A stretch of DNA of 35,845 nt from Myxococcales bacterium (GTDB lineage Bacteria; Myxococcota; Myxococcia; Myxococcales; Myxococcaceae): positions 179-36,023 of the forward strand of contig PMBV01000494.1 of the NCBI GenBank assembly GCA_003153055.1, in the 5' to 3' direction. Made by a program: the position numbers and the translations under genes. Shown piece after piece: positions 13,643-21,302 of the stretch. Under the pieces are notes generated by a model. The model worked only from the letters and a program-made list of their open reading frames with translations, had not been told where the DNA came from and did no database searches. The first letter of the stretch is position 1, and every line of letters begins with the position of its first letter.

Positions 13643-15847
13643 TCAGGCCTCCCTCGCGCGGGAGACAGTGACGAAGTTGACGTTCATCCCGGTCCCGCCC
13701 ATCACCGGGTCGCGCTTCACGCGAGTGATGAGCCGGGAGTCGGCGGCACCTTTGCCATGGCCAGCGCGGAGCCGGCGGTCTTCGCGCCCGAAGCCGTGCA
13801 CCATGTAGACGCAGTCCTGGCGGATGCGCTCGGTGGCGCGCACCAGGAGCGGGCCGGACTTCACCGAGTCCTGGTTCTCGAGCATCACCCGCATGCCGGT
13901 CTCGAGGCCGAGCTGGCGGGCCATCACGGCGTTGATCCACAGCTCGTTCTCGCCAACGAGCTCGAGGAGCCGCGCGTTGTTGGTCGTGCGCGTGAACGTA
14001 TGGACGGGCGAGCGCCCGGTCAGAAGCCGGAAGTACCCGGGAGGCGGTTCCTCCGGCGGCTCGTACTCGGGGAGGGGCGCGAGCCCGGCGTTGGCCATCG
14101 CCTGACTGAAGAGCTCCACCTTCCCGCTCGGCGTTCGGAAGCTCATCGCCGGGCCCGCCTCGTAGATGGGCGCCGGGCGGCCGACGATGACGCCGGTGCG
14201 CTTGAGCTCCTCGAAGGAGAGGCCCGACTTCGCCAGCCGAGTCGCGAGGTAGTCCTCGGCGTCGACCCAGGGGAAGAGGTGCCCGACGCCCAGCTTCTCG
14301 CTCAGGCGCTTGGCGATCCACCAGCCGGGCCTGCTGTCGTGGAGCGACGCCACCACCGGCTGGCGCAGGGCGACATAGGGCACGCGGTAGGGCCCGTTCT
14401 CCAGGTCGTCGTAGCGCTCGAGGTAGGTGTTCTCGGGCAGCACCACGTCGGCGTAGCCGGTCACCTCGGCGGGCATGGTGTCGATGGCCACCACGAACTC
14501 GAGCTGCTTCATCACCTCGATGACTCGGGCCGGGTTGGGGAGCGTCATCGGGACGTTGCAGCCGTAGACGATCCACGCGTGGATGCGCGCCGGGTCGTCG
14601 CCCTGCGGCGCCGAGGCCTCGCAGCCGTCGAAGGCGCAGGGAAGCGAGGCGAACGGGAAGGTGAGCCGTGGCGTGGCCGCCTCGGCGTGGGGCAAGGCCG
14701 GGCCGGGGTACGCCGCCACCGGCAGGGACGAGGGCAGGTAGAACCCGCCCTTCTTGTGCCAGTTTCCCAGCAGCGCGTTGACGATGGCGACTGCCCGGGA
14801 GCGCTGGGTGTCGTTGCCGTACCAGACGACGTGCCGGCCGGGGTGCACCAGCGAGGCGGGGGCGTTCTTGGCGAGCTCGCGGGCGGTCTCGCGGATAAGT
14901 CGGGGCTCGAGGCCGGTCTCCAGGTAGGCCCACTCCGGCGTCTTGTCAGCGACGTGGGCCTTGAGCTGCTCGAAGCCGACCGCGTTGGCGGCGACGAAGG
15001 CTCGGTCGTAGATTTCCTCGGCGATGAGGACGTTGGCCCAGGCGAGCAGGAGCGCGGTGTCGGTGCCCGGCTTGATGGGCAGCCAGTACTTCGACTTGCT
15101 GGCGAGGATCGAGAAGCGCGGGTCGACGGTGATGAAGGTCGCCCCCTGGGCGTTGGCCGCCGACATATCCTGCACCGCGGTGTTGTGCATGTTCTCGCCG
15201 AGGTGAGAGCCGATGAAGGCGATGCACCTCGAGTGGGGAACGTCGATGGTCTCCACCGAGCCCAGCACCTCCCCGTAGGTGAGCTCGAAGCCCGTCTCCC
15301 GGGGCCCGCGGCATTGATCGTTGGACGGCGCGAGGATGGTGGCGCTCCCCAAGGCCTTGACCAGGGACTTGAAGAACGTCCCGCCGTGCCCGTGGGAGTA
15401 GAGGGCGATGCTCGGTCCACCGTGCTTCGCCTGGACATCGAGGAGCCGCCGAGCGGTGAAGCTGAGCGCCTCGTCCCATGAGGCCTCGCGCCACTTCTCT
15501 TCCTCGCCGACACGGGTCCTGATGAGCGGTCGCCTCAGGCGATCGGGATCGTACAGCGCCCCGATGCCGCCGCCGGCCCCTCGGGGGCACAGCTTACCGT
15601 TGGACAACGGGTGCCGAGGGTTCCCCTCGAGCTTGTAGACCTGCTCGTCCTTCACGTACGCCAGCACGCCGCATTTCCAGAAGCACAGCTCGCAGAACGT
15701 GGGCACCACGCGGTCCGGGGTGACGGACCGAGCTTGGCCGGCGCCGTGCGCGTCGGCGGCCGGGAAGAGCCCGACCGACCCGGCAAGCCCCCCAATGACG
15801 GTGGCGCCGGAGATCCGGAGGAAGCTCCTTCGATCGAGCGGCCTCAC
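13643..15847 (-). CDS. PsrA/PhsA-type molybdopterin oxidoreductase, Tat-exported catalytic subunit
   Basis: I start this gene at the GTG at 15847, giving 734 residues beginning (M)RPLDRRSFLRISGATVIG, a Tat signal with twin Arg. A GTG at 15880 would add 11 residues. A [4Fe-4S] site follows (CELCFWKC then LCPRG; C52, C55, C59, C87). SNDQCRGPRETG (Cys179) is the likely Mo ligand. The molybdopterin-binding C-terminal domain starts near YFRLLTGRSPVHTFTRTTNN. The length matches polysulfide/thiosulfate reductase (PsrA/PhsA, about 750) and is much shorter than TtrA. Family knowledge: such enzymes reduce polysulfide, thiosulfate, tetrathionate, arsenate or selenate, so substrate cannot be fixed by sequence inspection. 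The operon partners (ferredoxin, NrfD, YeeE pair, rhodanese) favour a sulfur compound. It is the first gene of the six-gene operon. Confidence 0.9.
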   Translation of the reverse strand: MRPLDRRSFLRISGATVIGGLAGSVGLFPAADAHGAGQARSVTPDRVVPTFCELCFWKCGVLAYVKDEQVYKLEGNPRHPLSNGKLCPRGAGGGIGALYDPDRLRRPLIRTRVGEEEKWREASWDEALSFTARRLLDVQAKHGGPSIALYSHGHGGTFFKSLVKALGSATILAPSNDQCRGPRETGFELTYGEVLGSVETIDVPHSRCIAFIGSHLGENMHNTAVQDMSAANAQGATFITVDPRFSILASKSKYWLPIKPGTDTALLLAWANVLIAEEIYDRAFVAANAVGFEQLKAHVADKTPEWAYLETGLEPRLIRETARELAKNAPASLVHPGRHVVWYGNDTQRSRAVAIVNALLGNWHKKGGFYLPSSLPVAAYPGPALPHAEAATPRLTFPFASLPCAFDGCEASAPQGDDPARIHAWIVYGCNVPMTLPNPARVIEVMKQLEFVVAIDTMPAEVTGYADVVLPENTYLERYDDLENGPYRVPYVALRQPVVASLHDSRPGWWIAKRLSEKLGVGHLFPWVDAEDYLATRLAKSGLSFEELKRTGVIVGRPAPIYEAGPAMSFRTPSGKVELFSQAMANAGLAPLPEYEPPEEPPPGYFRLLTGRSPVHTFTRTTNNARLLELVGENELWINAVMARQLGLETGMRVMLENQDSVKSGPLLVRATERIRQDCVYMVHGFGREDRRLRAGHGKGAADSRLITRVKRDPVMGGTGMNVNFVTVSRAREA

Positions 15848-15939
15848 GCCCCGACCCCACGAGCCCGCGGCGGCACACACACTCCAGACACAGCGACCAA
15901 CACAACATCATCAGTGGACATAGGATCGATCCAACACAC

Positions 15940-15964
15940 ATCAAAATGTTGATATAGACATATC
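15940..15964 (-). promoter_or_regulatory. Palindromic operator-like elements upstream of the molybdoenzyme operon
   Basis: Two overlapping perfect inverted repeats occur: ATCAA-AATG-TTGAT (15940-15953) and GATAT-AGAC-ATATC (15951-15964). The second matches 11 of 14 positions of the element at 9742-9755 upstream of otr, in the same orientation relative to the downstream genes. The surrounding 15880-16050 is visibly more AT-rich than the coding DNA, as expected of a promoter region. The first repeat has FNR-like half-sites but in the opposite (everted) order, so it is not a classical FNR box. Confidence 0.5.
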
Positions 15965-16352
15965 CATACGTCAGCCACCCTCACGCCACAGCCAAGACAC
16001 ATCACAACAACTAATTCGCCAAACAAGAATCGAACTCTAAATCATCGCTGCGGTGTTTGTAGGGCGAAAAGAGACATCGCCCAGGCCGTCTGACCGCCTC
16101 GGGCTGGGTTTCCATGAAATGTCTATGGTTGCGACGTCAGAAATCGACTGTGGACTCGAGCGACGATCACCGCTCGTCCGGTCAGGACCTTGGGTGCGCC
16201 TGACCGCGAGCATGCCCCCCGAGATGACCTGAACGACCGACCCACCACGGCCCCGCGTTGGCGGGCCTGCAATCAGTCGCCAGGGATGCGGCACCGATCG
16301 GCCTGCCCTGCTGTCTGAAGGCAAGCGATGTTCCTCTTGGGATCGTCGTTGA
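15965..16352. other. Intergenic region without a supported gene
   Basis: The left part (to about 16050) is AT-rich promoter DNA for the molybdoenzyme operon. The rest shows short open frames on both strands, none with a recognisable domain, a good start or family-like composition. Confidence 0.5.
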
Positions 16353-16649
16353 GCTGGGTGCCTCCGCTGTCAGCACCAACAGCAGCCGGTCGCCCTTGGG
16401 CGTCCGAGGGCCCACGCGCTGGCCGACATCGGTACCCGCCTTCTTCCGTTCCTCCGTACAGGTTCGACCTCAGCCAGGCCCTCGGCGACGTCGCCCGAGC
16501 TGGCGCTGGCGCGGACGGTCACGCGCAGCGCCCCGAAGGTCGGGCGGAATGCCCCGTGCCCCTGCGGCAGTGGCAAGAAGTTCAAGAAGTGCTGTGCGGA
16601 CAGTTCGTCCCAGTTGATCTGCGTGAACGTCCAGTGCGTCCGGCCCTGA
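16353..16649 (+). pseudogene. Remnant encoding a SEC-C zinc-binding C-terminus
   Basis: The frame between a stop at 16350 and a stop at 16647 has no ATG, GTG or TTG start of quality. It does encode a textbook SEC-C motif at about 16533-16595: [20 protein letters not shown] followed by CC. Family knowledge: this CxCx8C[C/H] zinc motif is found at the C-termini of SecA and many other proteins, usually preceded by a linker as here. The upstream part ([18 protein letters not shown]) looks like linker rather than a domain. It is most simply the 3' end of a gene whose 5' part has been lost. Confidence 0.6.
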
Positions 16650-16806
16650 CCCACGTCGGGCCTCGTCCCGGCCGCGCTCCGCCCTGACGGTCGAGGGAGC
16701 GGGCCTCGGCTCACAAGCCGCGAGCCCCACCGCATCGCGCGTCACAACGACAGGGAGAGCTGAGGTGGGTCGGTCCGTGGCAGACAGGGAGCGGCTTGCG
16801 GGGCTG

Positions 16807-16905
16807 GAGGAGGCCGAGGCGCTGGAGGACCTCCTCGGCGGCTGCGGCTCGACACCACGGACAGGGGCGTGCGCTAACGCTAACCCTCAGGGGAACCACA
16901 GCCCC
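16807..16905. repeat. Direct repeat, left copy (flanks the SNF2 gene)
   Basis: This roughly 100-bp block starts GGAGGAGGCCGAGGCGCTGG and runs through the AraC-like 3' end (CAGGGGAACCACAGCCCCTG). It recurs, diverged by small changes, at 19723-19825 in the same orientation. The two copies bracket the SNF2 helicase gene. The plus strand of the first 50 bp can read RLAGLEEAEALEDLLGG here and RLEEADALVDLLGGAAARYH in the other copy, suggesting an ancestral coding origin. Confidence 0.7.
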
Positions 16906-17064
16906 TGGAAGCAGCAGGGGATGGTGAGCCGCGCCCAGGCCCGCGGTACCTGCACCAGCGAGCGCATCGAGCGCCGCCGGGCGAGGGGAAACTGGCCCAT
17001 CCGGGCGGCGAACGGCGTGGAGAAGGAACCCAGGCTCTCGTAGCCCACCCTCAGGCAGACCTGG
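16887..17064 (-). pseudogene. Truncated AraC-family regulator (C-terminal fragment, copy 1)
   Basis: The minus strand encodes TQVCLRVGYESLGSFSTPFA through to LTIPCCFQGLWFP. This is nearly identical to the last 60 residues of the intact AraC gene at 21472-21894. The similarity stops abruptly at the GGGTCACC at about 17063-17070, exactly where the SNF2 3' end begins. It contains the second HTH helix region and the C-terminal tail only, so it cannot be a functional regulator. Confidence 0.85.
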
Positions 17065-17101
17065 GTCACCGGCTCGAGGCCCTCAAGAGCGCCGCCACGC
17101 C
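17065..17101. repeat. 37-bp repeat covering the SNF2 3' end, copy 1
   Basis: GTCACCGGCTCGAGG followed by 22 more bases matches 20511-20547 at 35 of 37 positions, in the same orientation. Here it encodes the last residues of the SNF2 protein (GVAALLRASSR). At 20511 it is attached to a kinase fragment instead, so the tail of this gene was copied or recombined elsewhere. Confidence 0.75.
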
Positions 17102-19618
17102 CTCCAGCATGGCCGCGAAGGCAGCGGCCGCCTCCGGCTTCGCTTCGAGCACCATCCGACCATCCTCCAGCCGCTCGACCCGAATGCCCTCGAGGAAGCT
17201 CGTCGGGAGGCTGGGCGGCGCGGGGCGCTCCGTCGCCGGCTCGACCGACGTCGGCGGTGGCGTCGCACCAAACGCACCAGGCAAACCGGGCGCATCAGCC
17301 GCACCGGCGGCCTCGGTGGACTCCATGGCATCCACCTCCACCTCGCGCTCGTCCTCGGGCTCCGCTGCCAGGGGCACGGCGATCGGCTCGACGAGCCGCT
17401 CCAGCTGCGAGGTGAGCGAGCTCCCCTCTTGAAAGCGGACCTCGTCGGTGGTGCCGTCGAAGAGCCCGTCGAACATCGCCTTCTTGCCCCCGACGATGGC
17501 CGCGATGCGCGCCTCGATGCCCTCCTCCGCGACCAGGGCGTACGTCTGGACCGCCCTCGTCTGGCCGTACCGGAAGACACGCCCCGACCGCTGCTCCAGC
17601 ACCGCCGGGTTCCACGGGAGGTCCAGGTGAATGACGGCGCTGGCGGCCCGCTGGAGGTTGAGCCCCACGCCCCCGGCGTCGGTGGCGAAGAAGAGCCGGG
17701 TTCGCTCATCGTCGTGGAAGTCGACGATGTTCTGGGTGCGCCGCTTGGGGCTCTCGTCGCCGGTGAAGAAAACGGCCCTGAAGTGCTCCACGGCGAGGAG
17801 GTCCGACACGGCCCACGCGGCCAGCCGCAGCATCCGCTTCCACGCGCTGAACACCACCACCTTGCGGCCCTGGGTGAGGACGAGGCTCGACACCAGCTCG
17901 CGTAGCTCCGACAGCTTCGGGCTGAACAGCCCCTTCAGCGTCGCCTCCGACGGCCTCGCGCCACGCTCCAGCATCGGCCAGGTCTCCTCGAAGTCCCGCT
18001 GGGCCAGGCCGTTGCAGATGATGCGCTGGCGGGTGAAGAGCGACATCAACCGGAGGAACTCCCCCTGGGTGAGCGGCCGGCGCCTGGCCTGGGCCATCAG
18101 CCGGGCGATGGGGAGGTCGAACTCCGCGTGGGCGGCCAGCTGCTCGGCCGTCAGCGAGACGGGCACCCGCACATCCGTCCTCGCGGGGAGCTGCGTCAGC
18201 ACCTCCTTGCGAGTGCGCCGGAGCGTCGAGCCGGCGATGCGGGCGCGCAGCGTCTCGAGGTTCTTCGCCCCGGCCGCCTCCCTCGGACCGTCACCCCGCA
18301 GGGTGTGCCACTCGGCCAGCCGCCACTTCGGCTCGAGCGCCATGTCATCGACCCACTCGAGGATACTCGCGAGCTCGCTCAGGCGGTTCTCCAGGGGCGT
18401 TCCCGTCAACACCAACCGCCAGCGAGGCCGCAGCGCCTTGACGTACATCGACGTCTTCGCCTCCCAGTTCTTGATGCGCTGGGCCTCGTCCAGCACCACC
18501 ACCTCAGGGGCCAAGCGCGTCAGCTCCGGCAAGTCCTTGAGCACCTGCTCGTAGTTGACGACGAGGAAGCCGCGATGAAGCCCCCGATACTGCGCTCGGC
18601 GCGCGACCGGCGTCCCATCGACGACGGCCACGGGCACGTCGGTGAAGGCGCCCCATTCCCGGGCCCACTGGGTCTTGAGCGCGGCGGGCACCACCAGCAG
18701 CCCCTTCTTCACTCTCCCGGTGACGTACAGGGCGTGGCACGAAGCGATGGCCTGGGCCGTCTTCCCCAGGCCCATGTCGTCGGCGAGCAGCAGGCGCCCG
18801 GCCTCGAGGAAGCGCCGCACCCCGTGCAGCTGGTACGGAAAGAGGGGGCGGCGCAGCGTGCGCAGCGCAAGAGCGATGGCCTTCGGGGGCAAGGCCTGAT
18901 CGAGCCGCTCGGCCAGCTGAGCCTCTTCCCGGGTGAGGAGGCCCGCCAGCGCCGGCTCGACGCGGAGCTCGCCCGCCTGAGCGCCCTCGGCCCAGGCACG
19001 AAGCGCCCGCACCAGCTCGAGGCGCTTGGAGGGGGTCGACAACACAGCGCCACGGAGGGCTCCAGAGCCGTCGAAGAAGCGCCGCAGCGGGGGTGGAGGT
19101 GACGGGGGACCGAAGGAGACGCGCTCGAGCCAGTCGCCGGCGCCGGTGAGCGGGCGGACCGCGTCCCACAGGAGGGCGGGAGGCGCGTGAGCACCCGGGA
19201 AGGGGCGGCCCTCCGCATCGAAGCCGCGCTCGAGGAGCCACCACAGGTGCTTGCACAGGCGCAGGCCGCCGCGCACGAAGTCGGGGCACTCGCAGCTGCC
19301 TTCGAGCGAGGCGACCGAGCGAACCCACACCCGGTACGACTTGCCGCGGGCGACCGAGACCCGGTAGGCCCCCAGCGGCGAGCGCCCCCGAGGCCGAGCG
19401 GCGAGTGTCCAAGCCTCGGAAGACTCGCGGGCGGCCTTCACCCGGCGGAGGAGGGCCTCGAGCGCCTCCCTTCGCAAGGGCCAGTCACCGCCGGTGGTGA
19501 CGGACAGGAGGTGCGTCGCCACGAGCTCCGGCGGGACGCGGCCGGTGCGCCGGTGGGCGTCCGCGACGAGCTGAGCGTGGGTCTCCTCGAGGGTGGACGG
19601 CGCGACGTCGTCGGGCAT
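17066..19618 (-). CDS. SWIM zinc finger and SNF2/Rad54-family ATPase (helicase-like)
   Basis: I start this gene at the ATG at 19618, with GGAG 7 bp upstream, giving 850 residues. An N-terminal SWIM zinc finger (CECPDFVRGGLRLCKH; C109, C111, C122, H124) precedes the SNF2 ATPase core. Core motifs are Q-like PYQLHGVRRF, Walker A DMGLGKT (about 281-287), DEAQ box (about 377-380), TGTPLENRLSEL, and C-terminal motifs VVVFSAWKRML, FFATDAGGVGLNLQRA and HLDLPWNPAVLEQRSGRVFR. Family knowledge: such bacterial proteins are DNA-dependent ATPases (HepA/RapA-like or Rad54-like) that remodel protein-DNA complexes; many are associated with RNA polymerase recycling or mobile and defence loci. The C-terminal about 150 residues are a low-complexity, acidic and Pro/Ala-rich linker and a small conserved tail. 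It stands alone, flanked by repeats and AraC gene fragments. Confidence 0.93.
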   Translation of the reverse strand: MPDDVAPSTLEETHAQLVADAHRRTGRVPPELVATHLLSVTTGGDWPLRREALEALLRRVKAARESSEAWTLAARPRGRSPLGAYRVSVARGKSYRVWVRSVASLEGSCECPDFVRGGLRLCKHLWWLLERGFDAEGRPFPGAHAPPALLWDAVRPLTGAGDWLERVSFGPPSPPPPLRRFFDGSGALRGAVLSTPSKRLELVRALRAWAEGAQAGELRVEPALAGLLTREEAQLAERLDQALPPKAIALALRTLRRPLFPYQLHGVRRFLEAGRLLLADDMGLGKTAQAIASCHALYVTGRVKKGLLVVPAALKTQWAREWGAFTDVPVAVVDGTPVARRAQYRGLHRGFLVVNYEQVLKDLPELTRLAPEVVVLDEAQRIKNWEAKTSMYVKALRPRWRLVLTGTPLENRLSELASILEWVDDMALEPKWRLAEWHTLRGDGPREAAGAKNLETLRARIAGSTLRRTRKEVLTQLPARTDVRVPVSLTAEQLAAHAEFDLPIARLMAQARRRPLTQGEFLRLMSLFTRQRIICNGLAQRDFEETWPMLERGARPSEATLKGLFSPKLSELRELVSSLVLTQGRKVVVFSAWKRMLRLAAWAVSDLLAVEHFRAVFFTGDESPKRRTQNIVDFHDDERTRLFFATDAGGVGLNLQRAASAVIHLDLPWNPAVLEQRSGRVFRYGQTRAVQTYALVAEEGIEARIAAIVGGKKAMFDGLFDGTTDEVRFQEGSSLTSQLERLVEPIAVPLAAEPEDEREVEVDAMESTEAAGAADAPGLPGAFGATPPPTSVEPATERPAPPSLPTSFLEGIRVERLEDGRMVLEAKPEAAAAFAAMLEGVAALLRASSR

Positions 19619-19722
19619 GGGCGGCTCCGGGTACGAGTGTCCCCTGTACCACGAGGTCGACCCCACGCGGGGGCGCGCTGTCGGCGTCAGTTGGAGATCG
19701 ACCCACACTCACGAGGCTGGAG

Positions 19723-19825
19723 GAGGCCGACGCGCTGGTGGACCTCCTCGGCGGTGCTGCGGCTCGATACCACGGCCAGGTGCCGTGCGCTGACCCTCAG
19801 GGGAAGCAGAGCCCCTGGAAGCAAT
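19723..19825. repeat. Direct repeat, right copy (upstream of the SNF2 gene)
   Basis: This copy starts GGAGGAGGCCGACGCGCTGG, passes GACCTCCTCGGCGG, GTGCGCTGACCCTCAGGGGA and ends near GCCCCTGGAAGCAATAGG. It is the counterpart of 16807-16905 in the same orientation. The final part, GTGCGCTGACNCTCAGGGG, recurs a third time at about 21460-21480 at the 3' end of the intact AraC gene. Confidence 0.7.
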
Positions 19826-19890
19826 AGGGGATGGTGAGCCGGACCAGGTCACGGGCCCGGCAGAGGCGGCGGTGCACGTCGTGGGGCAGA
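19797..19890 (-). pseudogene. AraC-family regulator with large in-frame internal deletion (copy 2)
   Basis: The minus strand reads LPHDVHRRLCRARDLV joined directly to RLTIPYCFQGLCFP and a stop. The intact gene at 21472-21894 has the same two blocks near its N- and C-termini, separated by about 100 residues that include the whole HTH domain. The join keeps the reading frame. No start codon with a ribosome-binding site is evident, and the DNA-binding region is gone, so I call it a deletion remnant. Confidence 0.75.
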
Positions 19891-20024
19891 TGCCGGCGCG
19901 TCAGCTCCCACGTCGCTCGGCGCGCCGCCTCGAGCGACTCCCTCGGGCGCCCTCACTTCACCGACTGGTTTGGATCACACCCGGGGCCTGCCCCGTCGAG
20001 CTCAGTTCATGCGAGACTGGCCCC

Positions 20025-20759
20025 ATGGGCGCTGTCCACGTCACCATCGATCTCGAGAACACGAACGACGCCGACAACGCCGAGGCGGGGCTGGTCCCTC
20101 CCGGCTCGATTCGCCGGTACTCGACACGCTCGCTGGTCGACACCGGAGCCGTCATGCTCGTGCTGCCCGAGGATGTGGTCGATCACCTGGGTCTCAAGCG
20201 GCGGGGCAAGACGGTGGTGTCCTTTGCCGACGAGCGCAAGGTCGACTGGGACCTCGCTGGACCGGTGACGGTTCGAGTCGGCAAACGCCAGGGCATCTTC
20301 GAGTGCCTGGTCGGCCCACCGACGTCGGAGCCACTCTTCGGGCAGATCCTCCTCGAGCGTCTCGACCTGCTGGTCGATCGACTCCACCAGCAGCTTACGG
20401 TCCGCCCTGAATCGCCCCTCCTGCCGATGCTCTCGGTGAAGGAGTCGCGGGAAGACCAAGGAAGGATGACCGGCCTTTGCGAGCCGACGCCTTCGCGCAC
20501 CCCGACTCGAGTCACCGGCTCGAGGCACTCAACAGCGCCGCCACGCCCCGCCGAGCGTGATGGTCGCCCCGTGCGCCTCGACGATCTGCTTCGCCACCGC
20601 GAGCCCCTCCCTCCTCACGACGACCACGCACAGCATCGGCCCGGTCCTCTGCCTGTTGAGGCGCAAGGGCTGAGAGTCCAGTATCGCTTCACCGAGCGCT
20701 GGTTCAGCCTTACTCTCAGACGAGCCGCGATCGGTGAAGCGCAGCCATCCAAAGTCTAG
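20025..20759 (+). CDS. Retropepsin-like (clan AA) aspartic protease family protein with run-on C-terminus
   Basis: The ATG at 20025 gives 244 residues. Residues 1-135 match small bacterial retropepsin-like proteins: VTIDLENTNDADNAEAG, then STRSLVDTGAVMLVLPEDVV with the catalytic-type D-T-G, then LFGQILLERLDLLVDRLHQQ and LTVRPESPLLPML, where the family normally ends. The remaining 110 residues are Arg/Pro-rich and read through the antisense strand of gene fragments, including the 37-bp SNF2-tail repeat and the kinase remnant. The native stop therefore seems to have been lost by a rearrangement or small frameshift near 20440. Family knowledge: these proteins have a single DTG and work as dimers; substrates are generally unknown. 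The ribosome-binding site is weak. Confidence 0.72.
   Translation: MGAVHVTIDLENTNDADNAEAGLVPPGSIRRYSTRSLVDTGAVMLVLPEDVVDHLGLKRRGKTVVSFADERKVDWDLAGPVTVRVGKRQGIFECLVGPPTSEPLFGQILLERLDLLVDRLHQQLTVRPESPLLPMLSVKESREDQGRMTGLCEPTPSRTPTRVTGSRHSTAPPRPAERDGRPVRLDDLLRHREPLPPHDDHAQHRPGPLPVEAQGLRVQYRFTERWFSLTLRRAAIGEAQPSKV
20511..20547. repeat. 37-bp repeat of the SNF2 3' end, copy 2
   Basis: This copy matches 17065-17101 at 35 of 37 positions. On the minus strand it would encode GVAALLSASSR and a stop, i.e. the SNF2 tail with one substitution. It overlaps, in another frame, the end of the kinase remnant at 20529-20636. Confidence 0.75.
20529..20636 (-). pseudogene. Histidine kinase ATPase-domain fragment
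   Basis: The minus strand encodes REGLAVAKQIVEAHGATITL, clearly the G2 box and following helix of a HATPase domain (usual form GLGLAVAKQIVEAHGG). It is preceded by only about 12 codons and ends at a stop created by the junction with the SNF2-tail repeat. No other part of a kinase gene is adjacent, so it is an isolated remnant. Confidence 0.65.
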
Positions 20760-20771
20760 AGAGCGAGGACG

Positions 20772-21302
20772 TTGCTGAACTCCAATTCGGCGCCACAGGC
20801 GTCACAGCCGTCACCGACCCGCTATTCCCAACGAGGGCTCGGAGTCGTGCTCGCGCTCCTGGGAGCCGCGGCGATGGCGTTCTCCATCTTCGGGCTGGTG
20901 ATGACGTGGCTCCAAGAGTTGCTCTCGCGGAGGCTCCCGGTGAACGCCGAGTTCCACGAGGCACAGCGCGCTCTCTGGACCGTCTGGAGGAGCCATCTGC
21001 CGCTCTGGTTCCTCGGGGGGATTGCCCTGGCGATCTGCGGGTGGCGGCTTCGGGCGTTGGCCAAGGCGAGCATTCCCCTCGCTCGTCTCGGGTGTGTCCT
21101 GGCCCTCGTCGCGGTGACGCTCTCCATCGTCGACATCTGGTACCGCGCGCTCCCCGCCATGGAGCCCCTCTTCGCGACCCACCCGTTCTTGCCTCGCGGC
21201 TCATTTCGCCCATTCGCCGCGATTTCTTCCGTTGGCAGCCTGCTCATGGTCGGCACGCCGTTTGGCGTCATGCTCTGGGGGCTCTGCTCTCGTACCAAGT
21301 GA
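20772..21302 (+). CDS. Hypothetical four-helix membrane protein
   Basis: This 176-residue protein starts MLNSNSAPQASQPSPTRYSQ, a short polar N-terminus, followed by four hydrophobic segments at about 23-46, 75-92, 102-121 and 145-170. There are no recognisable motifs. The only cysteines (C88, C107 and C172) lie in or near membrane helices. It begins 12 bp after the preceding gene on the same strand, so they could be co-transcribed, although the preceding gene's end looks artificial. Function unknown. Coding status is supported by length, clear membrane topology and a reasonable start, not by a family match. Confidence 0.6.
   Translation: MLNSNSAPQASQPSPTRYSQRGLGVVLALLGAAAMAFSIFGLVMTWLQELLSRRLPVNAEFHEAQRALWTVWRSHLPLWFLGGIALAICGWRLRALAKASIPLARLGCVLALVAVTLSIVDIWYRALPAMEPLFATHPFLPRGSFRPFAAISSVGSLLMVGTPFGVMLWGLCSRTK

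Noticed and set aside
13640..15481. A 613-codon plus-strand frame opposite the molybdoenzyme gene
   Set aside because: Antisense shadow with biased composition. The minus strand has the Tat signal, iron-sulfur site and molybdopterin domain.
15940..15953. FNR box upstream of the molybdoenzyme operon
   Set aside because: The half-sites are ATCAA then TTGAT, the reverse of the FNR order TTGAT-N4-ATCAA, so it is listed only as a palindrome.
16807..19825. Composite transposon carrying the SNF2 gene
   Set aside because: The flanking repeats are direct, but there is no transposase, terminal inverted repeat or target-site duplication. The repeats include AraC coding sequence.
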